NCBI RefSeq assembly: GCF_050320395.1
Contig: NZ_CP144459.1
Span: 1,922,001 to 1,986,000, forward strand
Source: Treponema_C sp050320395
GTDB lineage: Bacteria; Spirochaetota; Spirochaetia; Treponematales; Treponemataceae
Direction: 5' to 3'
DNA length: 64,000 nucleotides
Part shown: positions 9,348 through 17,673 of the stretch, piece by piece
Layout of the letters: each line of letters opens with the position of its first letter
Numbering within the stretch: position 1 is the first letter of the stretch
Notes under the pieces: model-generated
The model's input: the letters and a program-made list of their open reading frames with translations, nothing else
The model's database searches: none
What the model was told of the DNA's origin: nothing
Position numbers and translations under genes: made by a program

Positions 9348-9632
9348 TTATGAATCGGCTTGGGGCCGCAAAATACAACGACTCCATTTTTTTTTGTTCA
9401 GTTCCGTAATTGCAGGCAAACCCTTTACCGGGTATTGATACATGCGAACGCGGTCATAATAATCCGTAATCCGGTCTATATCTTTTTTCAGCGTATGAAG
9501 GCGTTTTTCGGATACGGCCGTATTTTCCCAGCATGCACGCTGAACGCGCACAAAACCGTACTGAGAAAGTAAGGATGCAAGCGACCGGGACGAGTCCAAC
9601 CCTCCGGGATCCAAAACCACGGAAACAAACAT
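9348..9632 (-). CDS. Orphan Cas2-like small protein
   Basis: 94 residues. The opening MFVSVVLDPGG, the QYGFVRVQRACWE segment, a helix LHTLKKDIDRI and the closing DRVRMYQYPV reproduce the Cas2/VapD-like ferredoxin pattern: beta1 ending in an Asp, a helix, 'yG-x-x-R-V-Q-x-S-x-F/W-E', a helix, then 'D-x-v-r-i-y'. Cas2 is normally a metal-dependent nuclease or a Cas1 scaffold. No cas1, effector gene or repeat-spacer array is present here, so a CRISPR role is not supported. It is monocistronic upstream of prfB with its own promoter. The fold is inferred from pattern only; function unknown. Confidence 0.6.
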   Translation of the reverse strand: MFVSVVLDPGGLDSSRSLASLLSQYGFVRVQRACWENTAVSEKRLHTLKKDIDRITDYYDRVRMYQYPVKGLPAITELNKKKWSRCILRPQADS

Positions 9633-9638
9633 ATATAC

Positions 9639-9667
9639 AGCATAATTGAAAGTTCACATCTTGTCAA
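9639..9667 (-). promoter_or_regulatory. Sigma70-type promoter of the Cas2-like gene, leaderless spacing
   Basis: TTGACA (9667-9662), a 17-nt spacer, TATGCT (9644-9639), then six bases (9638-9633) and the ATG at 9632. There is no Shine-Dalgarno sequence, and transcription should start at or within a few bases of the ATG. Confidence 0.65.
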
Positions 9668-9689
9668 ACAGTAATTTTTAGAGCATTAT
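9661..9689 (+). promoter_or_regulatory. Divergent promoter for the Fn3/TPR exported protein
   Basis: TTGTCA (9661-9666), a 17-nt spacer and CATTAT (9684-9689), followed by six bases and ATG at 9696; ATTATA one base further on is an alternative -10. The -35 box overlaps the -35 box of the divergent promoter, so RNA polymerase could use only one direction at a time. Confidence 0.5.
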
Positions 9690-9695
9690 ATAGTT

Positions 9696-10706
9696 ATGAA
9701 AAGAACGGCTCTTTTATGCATGATGATGTTCGGCGTTTTGTATGCGCAAAATTCGCAAAAAACGGTGCGGACGGTTGTATCGGATATTTCGGTACAAGCT
9801 TCCGAAAGGGCGATTGTATTGACTTGGAGCATCAAGCCCGATGCAGTCCCCCATATAAAGGAACTGTGTATCTTGCGCTCTTTTGAACGTATATCTTCAA
9901 TTCCGAGAGAAATCCGGGCTTTCGAAGAGGCTTCCGCAAACTCGAACATGTACAAGGAGGACAAAAGCCTTCTGCGTATAGGTGCGGTGCCGCCAGAAAC
10001 AACCGAATACACGGACACCGATACCGAGCCGAACAAAACATATTACTACGCGGTAGCCGCAGTCACCGCATCCGGCGATGTGTATGACTTGATTGTTCCG
10101 GCCCTAAACGCCAGTGTAAGAGGAGTTTCACCCAAGGACAGCCGGGCTGCAGGGCAAAAACAAAGAGAAAGCCTCCCGGACTATGTAAACGAAAAGCAAA
10201 AAACGGAGGAAGAGATGTCTCCCGTACCGGAAAAAACTCCCGAAATAATACGCGGAAAACCGCTTGCCTCTTTGCGTATTTTTCCGGAAACCCCTCCTGC
10301 CCGAGTTCAAAAGACAGGCGAACGGGTACAAAAAAAGGCGGAAAATGCAATCGGTAACGGGGCCGGCCATAGAGAAAAAGAGGCCGATATTTTGCCCGGC
10401 GATACAAGCGATAGGGGTATGAGCGGAGACGACTACAGCCTTTTTGTCATTGTAGACAGCCTTGTTAAAACAAAAAAATGGAATGAAGCGGAAACCGAAT
10501 TAAAGCGCTTTTTGCAGATAAACAGAAGCGAAGAAGCGGCCGCACGCGCATACTTTTATTTGGGGCAAAGCCTCTACTTTAACGGAAACTACCGGGAAGC
10601 CCTCGCCTGCTTTCAAAATTCGCGTGTATTGTATCCTGTTTTATCCAAGAGGTGGAGCACCGAAACCCTGGACGCCTATCGTATTGAAGGTCATCTAATC
10701 GATTGA
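9696..10706 (+). CDS. Exported Fn3-like and TPR-like protein, function unknown
   Basis: 336 residues. A signal peptide (1-17, ending VLYAQ) is followed by a fibronectin type III-like domain (about 25-140): AIVLTWSIKPD, then a region ending in TTEYTDTDTEPNKTYYYAVAAVTASG, the usual Fn3 final strands. A charged Pro/Glu/Lys-rich linker (about 150-250) leads to a C-terminal helical part with AETELKRFLQINRSEEAAARAYFYLGQSLYFNGNYREALACF, two TPR-like repeats. Probably periplasmic and involved in protein-protein contacts. Its last 16 bases overlap the convergent TPR gene; both ends face each other with no terminator between. Confidence 0.75.
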   Translation: MKRTALLCMMMFGVLYAQNSQKTVRTVVSDISVQASERAIVLTWSIKPDAVPHIKELCILRSFERISSIPREIRAFEEASANSNMYKEDKSLLRIGAVPPETTEYTDTDTEPNKTYYYAVAAVTASGDVYDLIVPALNASVRGVSPKDSRAAGQKQRESLPDYVNEKQKTEEEMSPVPEKTPEIIRGKPLASLRIFPETPPARVQKTGERVQKKAENAIGNGAGHREKEADILPGDTSDRGMSGDDYSLFVIVDSLVKTKKWNEAETELKRFLQINRSEEAAARAYFYLGQSLYFNGNYREALACFQNSRVLYPVLSKRWSTETLDAYRIEGHLID

Positions 10707-12745
10707 ATTAAATCGTATAAAACCGATTTCCGTTTTTCGACCTCTACGGGCGGCGCTTCATCCTTTGATTTCTTTTTCTTTTCTTTTTTCACGGTTTCGG
10801 CCGCCGGCGCTTCCGCTTTAACAACCGGAACAGCGTCGTCTCCTAAGGCGAGCAAATCGTAAAAACCGTTTTGTTTGAATTCTCCCTGAGAAATGTCTTC
10901 TCCGACCGCCGTCAAAGTAAGGCTTCCTATACGTTTTTTTTCATCGTATTTTAAATCAAGGCTGCTTCCGTCAAAGCCGGTATCGCCCGTTTTATACACG
11001 TCGAAAACCTGTTCGTCAACCGCACCGTCTTTGCGGCCGTAATCGATTAACACGAGCGAACCGCGCCGGGCGATAATTTTCGCCTTGTGCGGCAATACCG
11101 AAGTCAAGTCATCGCGGATTTTTTGTAAGGCCGAAGCAAGCCTGTCGTTGCCGGTACGATACACATCCGTCGAATGCAGTTTATTGCCGCTTGCAGCCGA
11201 ATACAAATCAAATCGTATATTGATACCGCGTTCTTCTTCCGTAAGGTCCATGAGGGCGAAAAAATCGAAGCCGCGCGTACGCGCATCTTTAAAGGCCTCG
11301 GCATAGGAAGATACCGCAGGGCCCATGTGCCGCACCGATACGAATTGATTCGCATTAAAAATATCGGCAAGAAGCCCCGCACTTACGGACACGGCATTTT
11401 GATGATACAGCGAAAAATCTTCGGTTAAGGTGTATAAACCGGTTTTCCAGCGGGTTTTATCAAGATAAAACGGCTTTATTCCCCATTGCAACGGTAGGGT
11501 GTTTTGTAAAAGCGAAGTATAGGATTCTATAATATCTTCAACACGCTTGTCCGCCCTTTGCTGGTCCTTTAAAAAAACGAGCTGAGAAAGGTAGGATTCC
11601 GAAAGTCCCTTATTCAGTAAAAGGCGGGCATAGGCAAGGCGTGCTTCGACATTGAGCGGCTGTATGCGCAAAGCCCGCTGATATTCATACAGAGCATGCA
11701 CGGCCGTAAATTTTTCCATATAAGCTTCAGCCTTATCGATATGGTAGGCCGCCCAGTTTTCACGCCTTTTATCCTCAAGTTCAACCGCATCGAAGACAAG
11801 CAGTTCAAAGGCCGCACGCATTATTTCATCCTGCGGGTCGCGGCTTAAACCGGTTTGCCAGGCACTTAACGCTTTTTCGTTTTCTCCGAGAGCCGCCAGG
11901 GAAAGGCCCTTTAAATACCAGGCGGAAACGGATGAAGCGTTTTTTGCAATACGAAAATCGCAGATATCGGCCGTTTCGGCATAACGTTTTTGCGCAAATA
12001 AAATATCGGCAAGCAGTTTATAGGCCTTGTCGTAATTTCCGTCGAGTAGGACGGCCGTCCGTATAAGGGATTCGGCTTCGGCTAAGTTACCCTCCTTTGC
12101 GGCCAAATAACCTGCAAAATAGTACACTTCCGCCTTTCCGTTGTGCGTACGAAGGGCTTCGCGAATGTACAGACGGGACTGTTCGGTTTTTCCCTGCCGC
12201 TCCGCAATGAGGGCTAAAGAAATAAGCGCTTTTTTATTTTTGGATTCGCGCTTTAAAGCATCGAGAAAATATTGTTCCGCCGTTGACAATTTACCGTCAA
12301 AGAGGTCGAGGCGGGCAAGACCGAAACGGGCTTCGACATCATTCGGGAAACGGTTCAGCACTTCGCTGAAAATAGAGCGCGCCTCCTCCAATTTATGAAG
12401 CCCTATAAGGGCAAAGCCCTTTAAGTTTAAAATATCGGTTCGGTTTTTTATATATTTCGATGCACTGTCGCAGTACTTTACGGTTAAATCGTACTGTTCC
12501 AACTCGTAGGAGCATTCGGCAAGGGCAAACCATGCCTCGGCATACGAAGGATTTTTATTTAAGGCTTCCTGATACAGTTCAAGAGCGGCATACCAATCTT
12601 CGCGTGCCTGATAATCCCGGGCACGCTTATATAAGTCGGAAGCCGTCATATCCGCATTACGCACGGAGGTATTTTGTGCGCTCGAAACCGCCGTACACAA
12701 GAGCGTGCATATAAGCACAAAAAGAATGTTGTGTTTTTTTTTCAT
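10691..12745 (-). CDS. Exported multi-TPR protein
   Basis: 684 residues. A signal peptide (about 1-24, ending SSAQ) is followed by about ten TPR units from residue 35 to 400, such as WYAALELYQEALNKNPSYAEAWFALAECSYELEQYDLTVKYC and KAYKLLADILFAQKRYAETADICD. The C-terminal third is different: KIIARRGSLVLIDYGRKDGAVDEQVFDVYKTGDT resembles the FlgT-like C-terminal 'G-x-v-x-i-x-x-G-x-x-x-G-v' beta domain. The tail is Lys/Glu/Ala-rich. A GGGAGGGAAGG ribosome site precedes the ATG. Likely a periplasmic scaffold; no precise function can be given. Confidence 0.8.
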   Translation of the reverse strand: MKKKHNILFVLICTLLCTAVSSAQNTSVRNADMTASDLYKRARDYQAREDWYAALELYQEALNKNPSYAEAWFALAECSYELEQYDLTVKYCDSASKYIKNRTDILNLKGFALIGLHKLEEARSIFSEVLNRFPNDVEARFGLARLDLFDGKLSTAEQYFLDALKRESKNKKALISLALIAERQGKTEQSRLYIREALRTHNGKAEVYYFAGYLAAKEGNLAEAESLIRTAVLLDGNYDKAYKLLADILFAQKRYAETADICDFRIAKNASSVSAWYLKGLSLAALGENEKALSAWQTGLSRDPQDEIMRAAFELLVFDAVELEDKRRENWAAYHIDKAEAYMEKFTAVHALYEYQRALRIQPLNVEARLAYARLLLNKGLSESYLSQLVFLKDQQRADKRVEDIIESYTSLLQNTLPLQWGIKPFYLDKTRWKTGLYTLTEDFSLYHQNAVSVSAGLLADIFNANQFVSVRHMGPAVSSYAEAFKDARTRGFDFFALMDLTEEERGINIRFDLYSAASGNKLHSTDVYRTGNDRLASALQKIRDDLTSVLPHKAKIIARRGSLVLIDYGRKDGAVDEQVFDVYKTGDTGFDGSSLDLKYDEKKRIGSLTLTAVGEDISQGEFKQNGFYDLLALGDDAVPVVKAEAPAAETVKKEKKKKSKDEAPPVEVEKRKSVLYDLIQSIR

Positions 12746-12774
12746 ACCGCCTTCCCTCCCGAAAACAACGGATG

Positions 12775-13593
12775 CTAGGCGCTTTCCGTTTCGGTATGTT
12801 TTATAATTTTAATTTGATTTACCCTGTGCCCGTCCATATCCTGGACGATAAAATCATAATTATTCCACGACGCTTTTTCGTACTTTACCGGAATTTTTCC
12901 CAGCAGGTCGAACACAAAGCCTCCCAAGGTATCGAATTCTTCATTCGGAAAATTCGATTCGATTGTTTCGTTTAAATCGTCCAAATTCGCGCGGGCATCG
13001 CAGAGCCACATGTTTTCGTTCAGCTGTAAAATATCTTCACACTCGTTGTCGAATTCATCCTGAATATCGCCGACAATCTCTTCAATAATATCTTCCATAC
13101 AGACAATGCCGGATATACCGCCGTATTCATCGATTGCAACGGCAATATGCACGTGACGGCGTTTAAACTCGCGCAAAAGGGAGTCAATTCGTTTGGATTC
13201 GGGAACAAAAAAAGCTTTGCGGATAATTTTTTCCAAATCGACCGCTTCTTTTTTTGCAAATGCCGTAATCAAATCCTTTACATACAGAATACCGACTACA
13301 TTGTCTATGGAATCTACATAGACGGGAAAACGGGAATGCCCGCTGCCGGCGATTTTTTCCAATAATTCATTTTCGGGCGTTGAAATCGATAAAAAATCCA
13401 CATCGATGCGCGGAATCATCACTTCTTTAACCGAAGTTTCGGCAAGCTCTTCTATACCGCGGATCATATCGCGCTTTTCTTCGTTTAAGATATCGTCCTG
13501 TTCGCGGCCGGCGGAATTACCGTTCGGTTGTTGATTTTTGTGATTTTGAGTATCCTCACCGTTTTTTTTGAGCCATTTTTTAAACAAAGTCAT
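12775..13593 (-). CDS. tlyC: Hemolysin C/CorC-family CBS-domain protein
   Basis: 272 residues. A hydrophilic N-terminal tail is followed by EVMIPRIDVDFLS, two CBS domains (about 65-190, including VVGILYVKDLITAF and IAVAIDEYGGISGIVCMEDIIEEIVGDIQDEFD), then a CorC_HlyC transporter-associated domain (about 195-265, DDLNETIESNFPNEEFDTLGGFVFDLLGKIP). There is no membrane domain, so this is the cytosolic TlyC/CorC form linked to Mg/Co homeostasis or efflux regulation. It overlaps ybeY by 4 nt (ATGA). The ybeY-corC pairing is widespread in bacteria, which supports the call. Confidence 0.88.
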   Translation of the reverse strand: MTLFKKWLKKNGEDTQNHKNQQPNGNSAGREQDDILNEEKRDMIRGIEELAETSVKEVMIPRIDVDFLSISTPENELLEKIAGSGHSRFPVYVDSIDNVVGILYVKDLITAFAKKEAVDLEKIIRKAFFVPESKRIDSLLREFKRRHVHIAVAIDEYGGISGIVCMEDIIEEIVGDIQDEFDNECEDILQLNENMWLCDARANLDDLNETIESNFPNEEFDTLGGFVFDLLGKIPVKYEKASWNNYDFIVQDMDGHRVNQIKIIKHTETESA

Positions 13594-14072
13594 AACCGTT
13601 CCTCAATGATAGCATGGGATGCAAAATCGGTCAAAATGTTTTCCTGCAAAGCAATCATTTCGCCGTATTCGGTATCTCCCATGTGATTTTCGCCGTGATC
13701 CATACCCTCCAAATGCAGGATACCATGAATCAATAAGCGTTTCAATTCTTCGTTCGGACAAACATTAAAATCGGCCGCATTTTTGAACAAAAACTCAAGA
13801 CTGATAACAATATCGCCGGCTGCATAGCGTTCTTCGCCGTCTTCATCGGTATAGAGGCTGCCCAGTTCAAAACTGAGCACATCGGTCGGCGCATCAATAC
13901 CGCGAAATTCGCGATTTAAAGAACGGATTCGCTCATCTGAGCAAAAAAGAACGGAGAGTTCCCAATTATCGTGTCCTCTTTTTTCCAAAACTTTGCCGAT
14001 AAAATCTTCGGCACGGTTAAGCCAAGACGGAGAATCGGTATCTTCAACGGAAATTAAAAGCTTATTTTTCAT
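13590..14072 (-). CDS. ybeY: Endoribonuclease YbeY (rRNA maturation factor)
   Basis: 160 residues from ATG 14072 (MKNKLLISVED...). This start gives the usual YbeY length, while the longest open frame begins 81 nt further inside pgpH. The metal site HGILHLEGMDHGENH fits the family H-G-x-L-H-L-x-G-x-D-H pattern with three zinc-binding His. The preceding TDVLSFELG segment matches the TDVLSFp motif. The enzyme is needed for 16S rRNA 3' end processing and ribosome quality control. It overlaps pgpH by 11 nt and tlyC by 4 nt, so it is translated as part of that operon. Confidence 0.93.
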   Translation of the reverse strand: MKNKLLISVEDTDSPSWLNRAEDFIGKVLEKRGHDNWELSVLFCSDERIRSLNREFRGIDAPTDVLSFELGSLYTDEDGEERYAAGDIVISLEFLFKNAADFNVCPNEELKRLLIHGILHLEGMDHGENHMGDTEYGEMIALQENILTDFASHAIIEERL

Positions 14073-15738
14073 GTGCATCGGATTTTTCTTTTTCATCGCT
14101 GTCCGGATCTTTTTGATTGGGATATTCGATACGCGAATGATAATAGCCTGCAAGAATATTTACAAAACACTCGCGGATAATATCGAGCTCATTAAAGGTT
14201 AAGGCGGCCCTGTCAAGCTGGCCCGTTTCGTATTTGGTCATAATCAGGCGGCGTATGAATTTTTCGAGACGCGGCACCGAAGGGTTTTCCAGAGTGCGAC
14301 AGGCGGCTTCCACCGTATCGGCAATCATCACAACCGCAGCTTCTTTGGAAGCCGGAGGGCTTCCCCAATACGAAAACTCTTCTTCGGAAACCGATTCGTC
14401 CTGCTGTTTTGCCGTATTGAAAAAATATGCAATCAAACTGTTGCCGTGATGCTGGGCGATAATGTCGATAACTTCCTGAGGAAGCCGCATTTGACGGGCA
14501 CGTTCGACACCCTTTTTAACGTGATTACGTATTACGGAAACCGAAAGACGCGGATTTATTTCATCGTGCTTATTGCCCTCGCGCTGATTTTCCACAAAAT
14601 ATTCGGGCTGTTCAAGTTTTCCCAAATCGTGGTAGTAAGCGCCCACACGCGCAAGAAGTCCGTTCGCGCCGATGGAAGCGCAGGCGTTTTCGGACAGGGT
14701 TGCAACGAGCATGGAGTGATTATAGGTGCCCGGCGCGGCAATAAGCATACGCTTCATAATCGGATTATTGAGGTCGGATAAATCCATGAGTCTGAAAACG
14801 GAAGCGGTATTCAATAAAAGTTCAAGCGGTGTTAAAAAACCGAGGGCTAAAATACCCGACATAAAGCCGTTAAAGGCAACCGCAAGACCGTTTAACAGGG
14901 AATCGTCGAGGGGGCTTCCGTATACGATTTCGAGGGTAAATAAAAGCACCCAGTTTAATAAACTCAGCACCAAAGAGGCGACAATCAAATTGATTCTTTT
15001 ATCCAGTTTGCGCACAATGCGTGCCGCCGACATTCCCGAACAAAGTACAAAGACGGCGGGAGCGGTATTAAAATTCGAGCCGTATAAAACGGCAAAAAAG
15101 AGAAGAAAGGCAAAATACATTGCAAGGCGCTCTTCAAAAAGCATTGCGACAAGCATGACAAAAAATGTGGCGGGAATAATAAAGGGAAGCGTAAAGGGGT
15201 CGGAAAAGGCCGGCAGTTTTCGGCCGAAGACAACCGCGGCATAGACGATAACGAACATAATTCCCAAACAGATAATTTCTTTTAATTTTATATCCCTGCC
15301 TAAAAAAAACGGAGAAAAAAGCAAAAACATAAGGGCGCTTAAGAGTATAAAAAACAAAAAAGCGTTACCCAAGGCCCTTGTATTGATATAAGCGGGCGTT
15401 TCGGCCATTTTTTTAAGTTTGTCGTAACGTTCCTGCGTGATGGGAAAACCCTTTTTAATAATTTCTTCGCCCTTTTGTACCGAAACGGGATGAAGTTCGG
15501 TCGGCTCAAGATTCTTTTTTGCAATTATCGTACGGTCGGAGATTTGATCGACTTGATAACCCGAAAGGGCAAAAGAAAAAACCGTTTCCGACGTCGCTAT
15601 GTCGAAAAAAGAAACGGCCATAACCGTTAAAAAAACAAGTATAAATACCGTATAAAAAGGGTATTTTGTTTTTATGCGGGACATCAATTCGGTACCGAAT
15701 TTTTTAGCGGATGTCCCCGTGCTATTCGTATTTTTCAT
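14062..15738 (-). CDS. pgpH: 7TMR-HD family phosphohydrolase, PgpH-like
   Basis: 558 residues from ATG 15738 (17-nt overlap with phoH); a later ATG at 15684 (MSRIKTKYPF) is also possible. One N-terminal helix and an extracellular segment (7TMR-HDED, about 20-130) precede six or seven membrane helices (about 130-320). A cytoplasmic HD domain follows with HSMLVATLSENA, HDLGKLEQPEYF (metal-binding HD), HAVKKGVE-like helices and AQHHGNSL. This is the layout of PgpH, a c-di-AMP phosphodiesterase in Firmicutes. The reaction is inferred from homology; the HD residues are intact. Confidence 0.85.
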   Translation of the reverse strand: MKNTNSTGTSAKKFGTELMSRIKTKYPFYTVFILVFLTVMAVSFFDIATSETVFSFALSGYQVDQISDRTIIAKKNLEPTELHPVSVQKGEEIIKKGFPITQERYDKLKKMAETPAYINTRALGNAFLFFILLSALMFLLFSPFFLGRDIKLKEIICLGIMFVIVYAAVVFGRKLPAFSDPFTLPFIIPATFFVMLVAMLFEERLAMYFAFLLFFAVLYGSNFNTAPAVFVLCSGMSAARIVRKLDKRINLIVASLVLSLLNWVLLFTLEIVYGSPLDDSLLNGLAVAFNGFMSGILALGFLTPLELLLNTASVFRLMDLSDLNNPIMKRMLIAAPGTYNHSMLVATLSENACASIGANGLLARVGAYYHDLGKLEQPEYFVENQREGNKHDEINPRLSVSVIRNHVKKGVERARQMRLPQEVIDIIAQHHGNSLIAYFFNTAKQQDESVSEEEFSYWGSPPASKEAAVVMIADTVEAACRTLENPSVPRLEKFIRRLIMTKYETGQLDRAALTFNELDIIRECFVNILAGYYHSRIEYPNQKDPDSDEKEKSDAHEK

Positions 15739-16687
15739 AAGCTTGTATAATCCGTTTGACCAACGCGTTGCGCACCACATCCGAAGAATCGGTATGCAGG
15801 ATGCGTATTCCTTTTATATCCTGCAAAATTTGAAGCGCGTGCTTTAAGCCGGATTCGGTGCGTTTCGGCAAGTCTATTTGAGTAATATCGCCGGTAATGA
15901 ATACCTTTGAGCCTTCTCCCATGCGGGTTAAAAACATTTTCATTTGCTGGCGGGTCGTATTTTGCGCTTCATCCAAAATAACGACTGCATCAGAAAGGGT
16001 TCTGCCGCGCATATAGGCAAGCGGGGCAATTTCTATAAGACCTGCTTCAATCAATTTTCGTATAAAGTCCTTGGAAACAAAGGCTTCCATGGCATCGTAG
16101 AGGGGGCGAAGATAGGGGCTGATTTTTTGCTCCAAATCGCCGGGAAGATAGCCCAAACTTTCTCCGGCCTCCACAACGGGACGGGTTAAAACGATTTTCG
16201 ATTTTTTACGCGACAAAAGCAGATTTAAGGCTTCGGCAACCATAATGTAGGTTTTTCCCGAACCGGCAGGTCCTATGCAAAAGACCATATCGGCCGTACG
16301 CATTGCCTGCACCAATTCCGCCTGATTTTTGCTCTTCGGGTAGAGTTTGCGCTCGGTTCCGGGAATATGAATACTTGTTTTCGTAAAAAAATCGTGCAAA
16401 TCTTCGCGCGAAAGAGCTTCTCTTTCGGGTTTGACATTTAAAATCGAATACACCATGTGATTGTCGGCGTCGTTTCCGCTGACAACCTCATCGACAATGC
16501 GGTCTATAATGTATTTAAAACGCTCCCGGATATGAGGGTCGCTTTCGGACACCGAAAGTTCGTTTCCGCGCGTAAAAACGGAAACTCCCAGATGTTCTTC
16601 GATGAGACGTAAATTGCAATCATTCGTTCCGCACAACCGCGATAATACATCGGTATCCGGAACTACAATCGTATAAGCAGAATCCAC
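15722..16687 (-). CDS. phoH: PhoH-like ATPase
   Basis: 321 residues. Walker A is GPAGSGKTYI, followed by ALNLLLSRKKSKIVLTRPVVEAGESLGYLPGDLEQKISPYLRPLYDA, a signature stretch of PhoH. Walker B is VVILDEAQNTT, and motif III-like FITGDITQIDLPK closes the helicase-like core. PhoH proteins are RNA-associated ATPases commonly encoded just before YbeY, as here. The start is GTG at 16687, and a promoter ends only eight bases upstream. It is the first gene of phoH-pgpH-ybeY-tlyC. Confidence 0.92.
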   Translation of the reverse strand: MDSAYTIVVPDTDVLSRLCGTNDCNLRLIEEHLGVSVFTRGNELSVSESDPHIRERFKYIIDRIVDEVVSGNDADNHMVYSILNVKPEREALSREDLHDFFTKTSIHIPGTERKLYPKSKNQAELVQAMRTADMVFCIGPAGSGKTYIMVAEALNLLLSRKKSKIVLTRPVVEAGESLGYLPGDLEQKISPYLRPLYDAMEAFVSKDFIRKLIEAGLIEIAPLAYMRGRTLSDAVVILDEAQNTTRQQMKMFLTRMGEGSKVFITGDITQIDLPKRTESGLKHALQILQDIKGIRILHTDSSDVVRNALVKRIIQAYEKYE

Positions 16688-16695
16688 TATAGTAA

Positions 16696-16724
16696 ATAGT
16701 ATATATACAAGCGTTTTCAGTCAA
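16696..16724 (-). promoter_or_regulatory. Promoter of the phoH operon, near-leaderless
   Basis: TTGACT (16724-16719), a 17-nt spacer and TACTAT (16701-16696). Eight bases then lead to the GTG start at 16687, so the transcript should begin at, or a base or two from, the start codon. No Shine-Dalgarno sequence fits between. Confidence 0.7.
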
Positions 16725-17020
16725 GTAGAGGGGTAAAAAAGCGGGATACGTGAATCGGAAACATACACGGCAATGATAGTACCTGCGCCGTCAAAAGCTG
16801 CCCTCCTACAAGGTTATACCGTGCCGGTATATGTTTCCGTCTTTACGGATTGCCAAATCTATTGCTTTTTCCGAATGCAAAGTATTTTTAATTACGGATT
16901 ACTGTTTTTTCCTGCGTAACTTTTAACACAATATCAGACCATTTTCGGTTTTTGGCTTTTGCAATATATTTATCCGTTTTTTTAAGTCAACCAAAAAAGT
17001 TTGCTTTATTTCGGGATTGC
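16725..17020. other. Gene-free region with a long inverted repeat
   Basis: No convincing gene is visible. The clearest structure is an imperfect inverted repeat, 16756-16772 (CGGAAACATACACGGCA) against 16822-16839 (TGCCGGTATATGTTTCCG), around a 49-nt interior. The remainder, up to the degenerate end of the lipoprotein gene, is AT-rich with no recognisable signal. Confidence 0.5.
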
Positions 17021-17074
17021 TTACTCGGAAGTGACGGTGATTTCCGTAGTGCCGTCTTTATAAGCCTGTATAAC

Positions 17075-17599
17075 TCAGTCGCTTCCTATCCGTACAATCG
17101 AATTAGCTTTGGGAAAAAATGTGCATTCTTTGTTTGTTGCATCGGAAGGCTTCGCTTCTATGTTTAATTTAAAGGTGCCGCCGATTGTCAAAGATTGGGG
17201 AAAAGGCAAATCGCTGCGAAGTCTCGTTACCGCAACGGGCTGCGGAACAACCTTTACCGCAAGCTTTTTTGTAATATTGTTTGCGGCACTGAGTGTAATT
17301 TTAACATCGCCCTCTTTGTGCGCCTTAATGACCCCGTCATCACCGACCGACGCAATCTCGGTATCGGCTGAAAAAAAGGTCAGCTTTTTGTTTGCCGCAT
17401 TGACAGGCAAAACGAAGGCTTCTATTTTAAAGATACCGTCTTTTACAATGGATATTGTTCCGCTTGCGGAAGTCACCGCGATAGCATGTACCGGCACTTG
17501 GGCATCTTTTTTTTCGGTATTTTGCACAAGATTATTTGTACAGGCCGAAAGAAAAAGAAGCGATAAGGCGGTAATATTTATAAATAATGTGTTTTTCAT
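17075..17599 (-). CDS. Big_2 (Ig-like) lipoprotein, cut short by an in-frame TGA
   Basis: 174 residues as read. A signal peptide ends in the lipobox LSAC (about 17-20), so it is a predicted lipoprotein. Two bacterial Ig-like (Big_2) domains follow. The first, about 35-115, is complete, with VHAIAVTSASGTISI, the TFFSADTEIASVGDDGVIKAHKEGDVKITLSA core and the conserved DGVIKAHKEG turn. The second starts with VAVTRLRSDLPFP and stops at SIVRIGSD. The stop at 17077-17075 stands exactly where the Gly of the S-D-G-V-I turn should be. The same frame continues as VIQAYKDGTTEITVTSE to TAA at 17023-17021. A GGA-to-TGA change would explain this. Confidence 0.75.
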   Translation of the reverse strand: MKNTLFINITALSLLFLSACTNNLVQNTEKKDAQVPVHAIAVTSASGTISIVKDGIFKIEAFVLPVNAANKKLTFFSADTEIASVGDDGVIKAHKEGDVKITLSAANNITKKLAVKVVPQPVAVTRLRSDLPFPQSLTIGGTFKLNIEAKPSDATNKECTFFPKANSIVRIGSD

Positions 17600-17604
17600 A
17601 CTAT

Positions 17605-17633
17605 GCTATACACTTTATTTGATTTTAAATCAA
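17605..17633 (-). promoter_or_regulatory. Promoter of the Big_2 lipoprotein with overlapping palindrome
   Basis: TTGATT (17633-17628), a 17-nt spacer and TATAGC (17610-17605), then five bases and ATG at 17599. A 12-bp-arm palindrome (TTTATTTGATTT / AAATCAAATAAA, one central base, about 17614-17638) covers the -35 and spacer and could be an operator. Confidence 0.55.
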
Positions 17634-17673
17634 ATAAACGGAAAAAATAAATCTGCAAAAAGGGTATGGAACG

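Noticed and set aside
17075..17077. Selenocysteine codon in the Big_2 lipoprotein
   Set aside because: No hairpin of SECIS type follows the TGA and the position is a structural glycine turn; a nonsense mutation is simpler.
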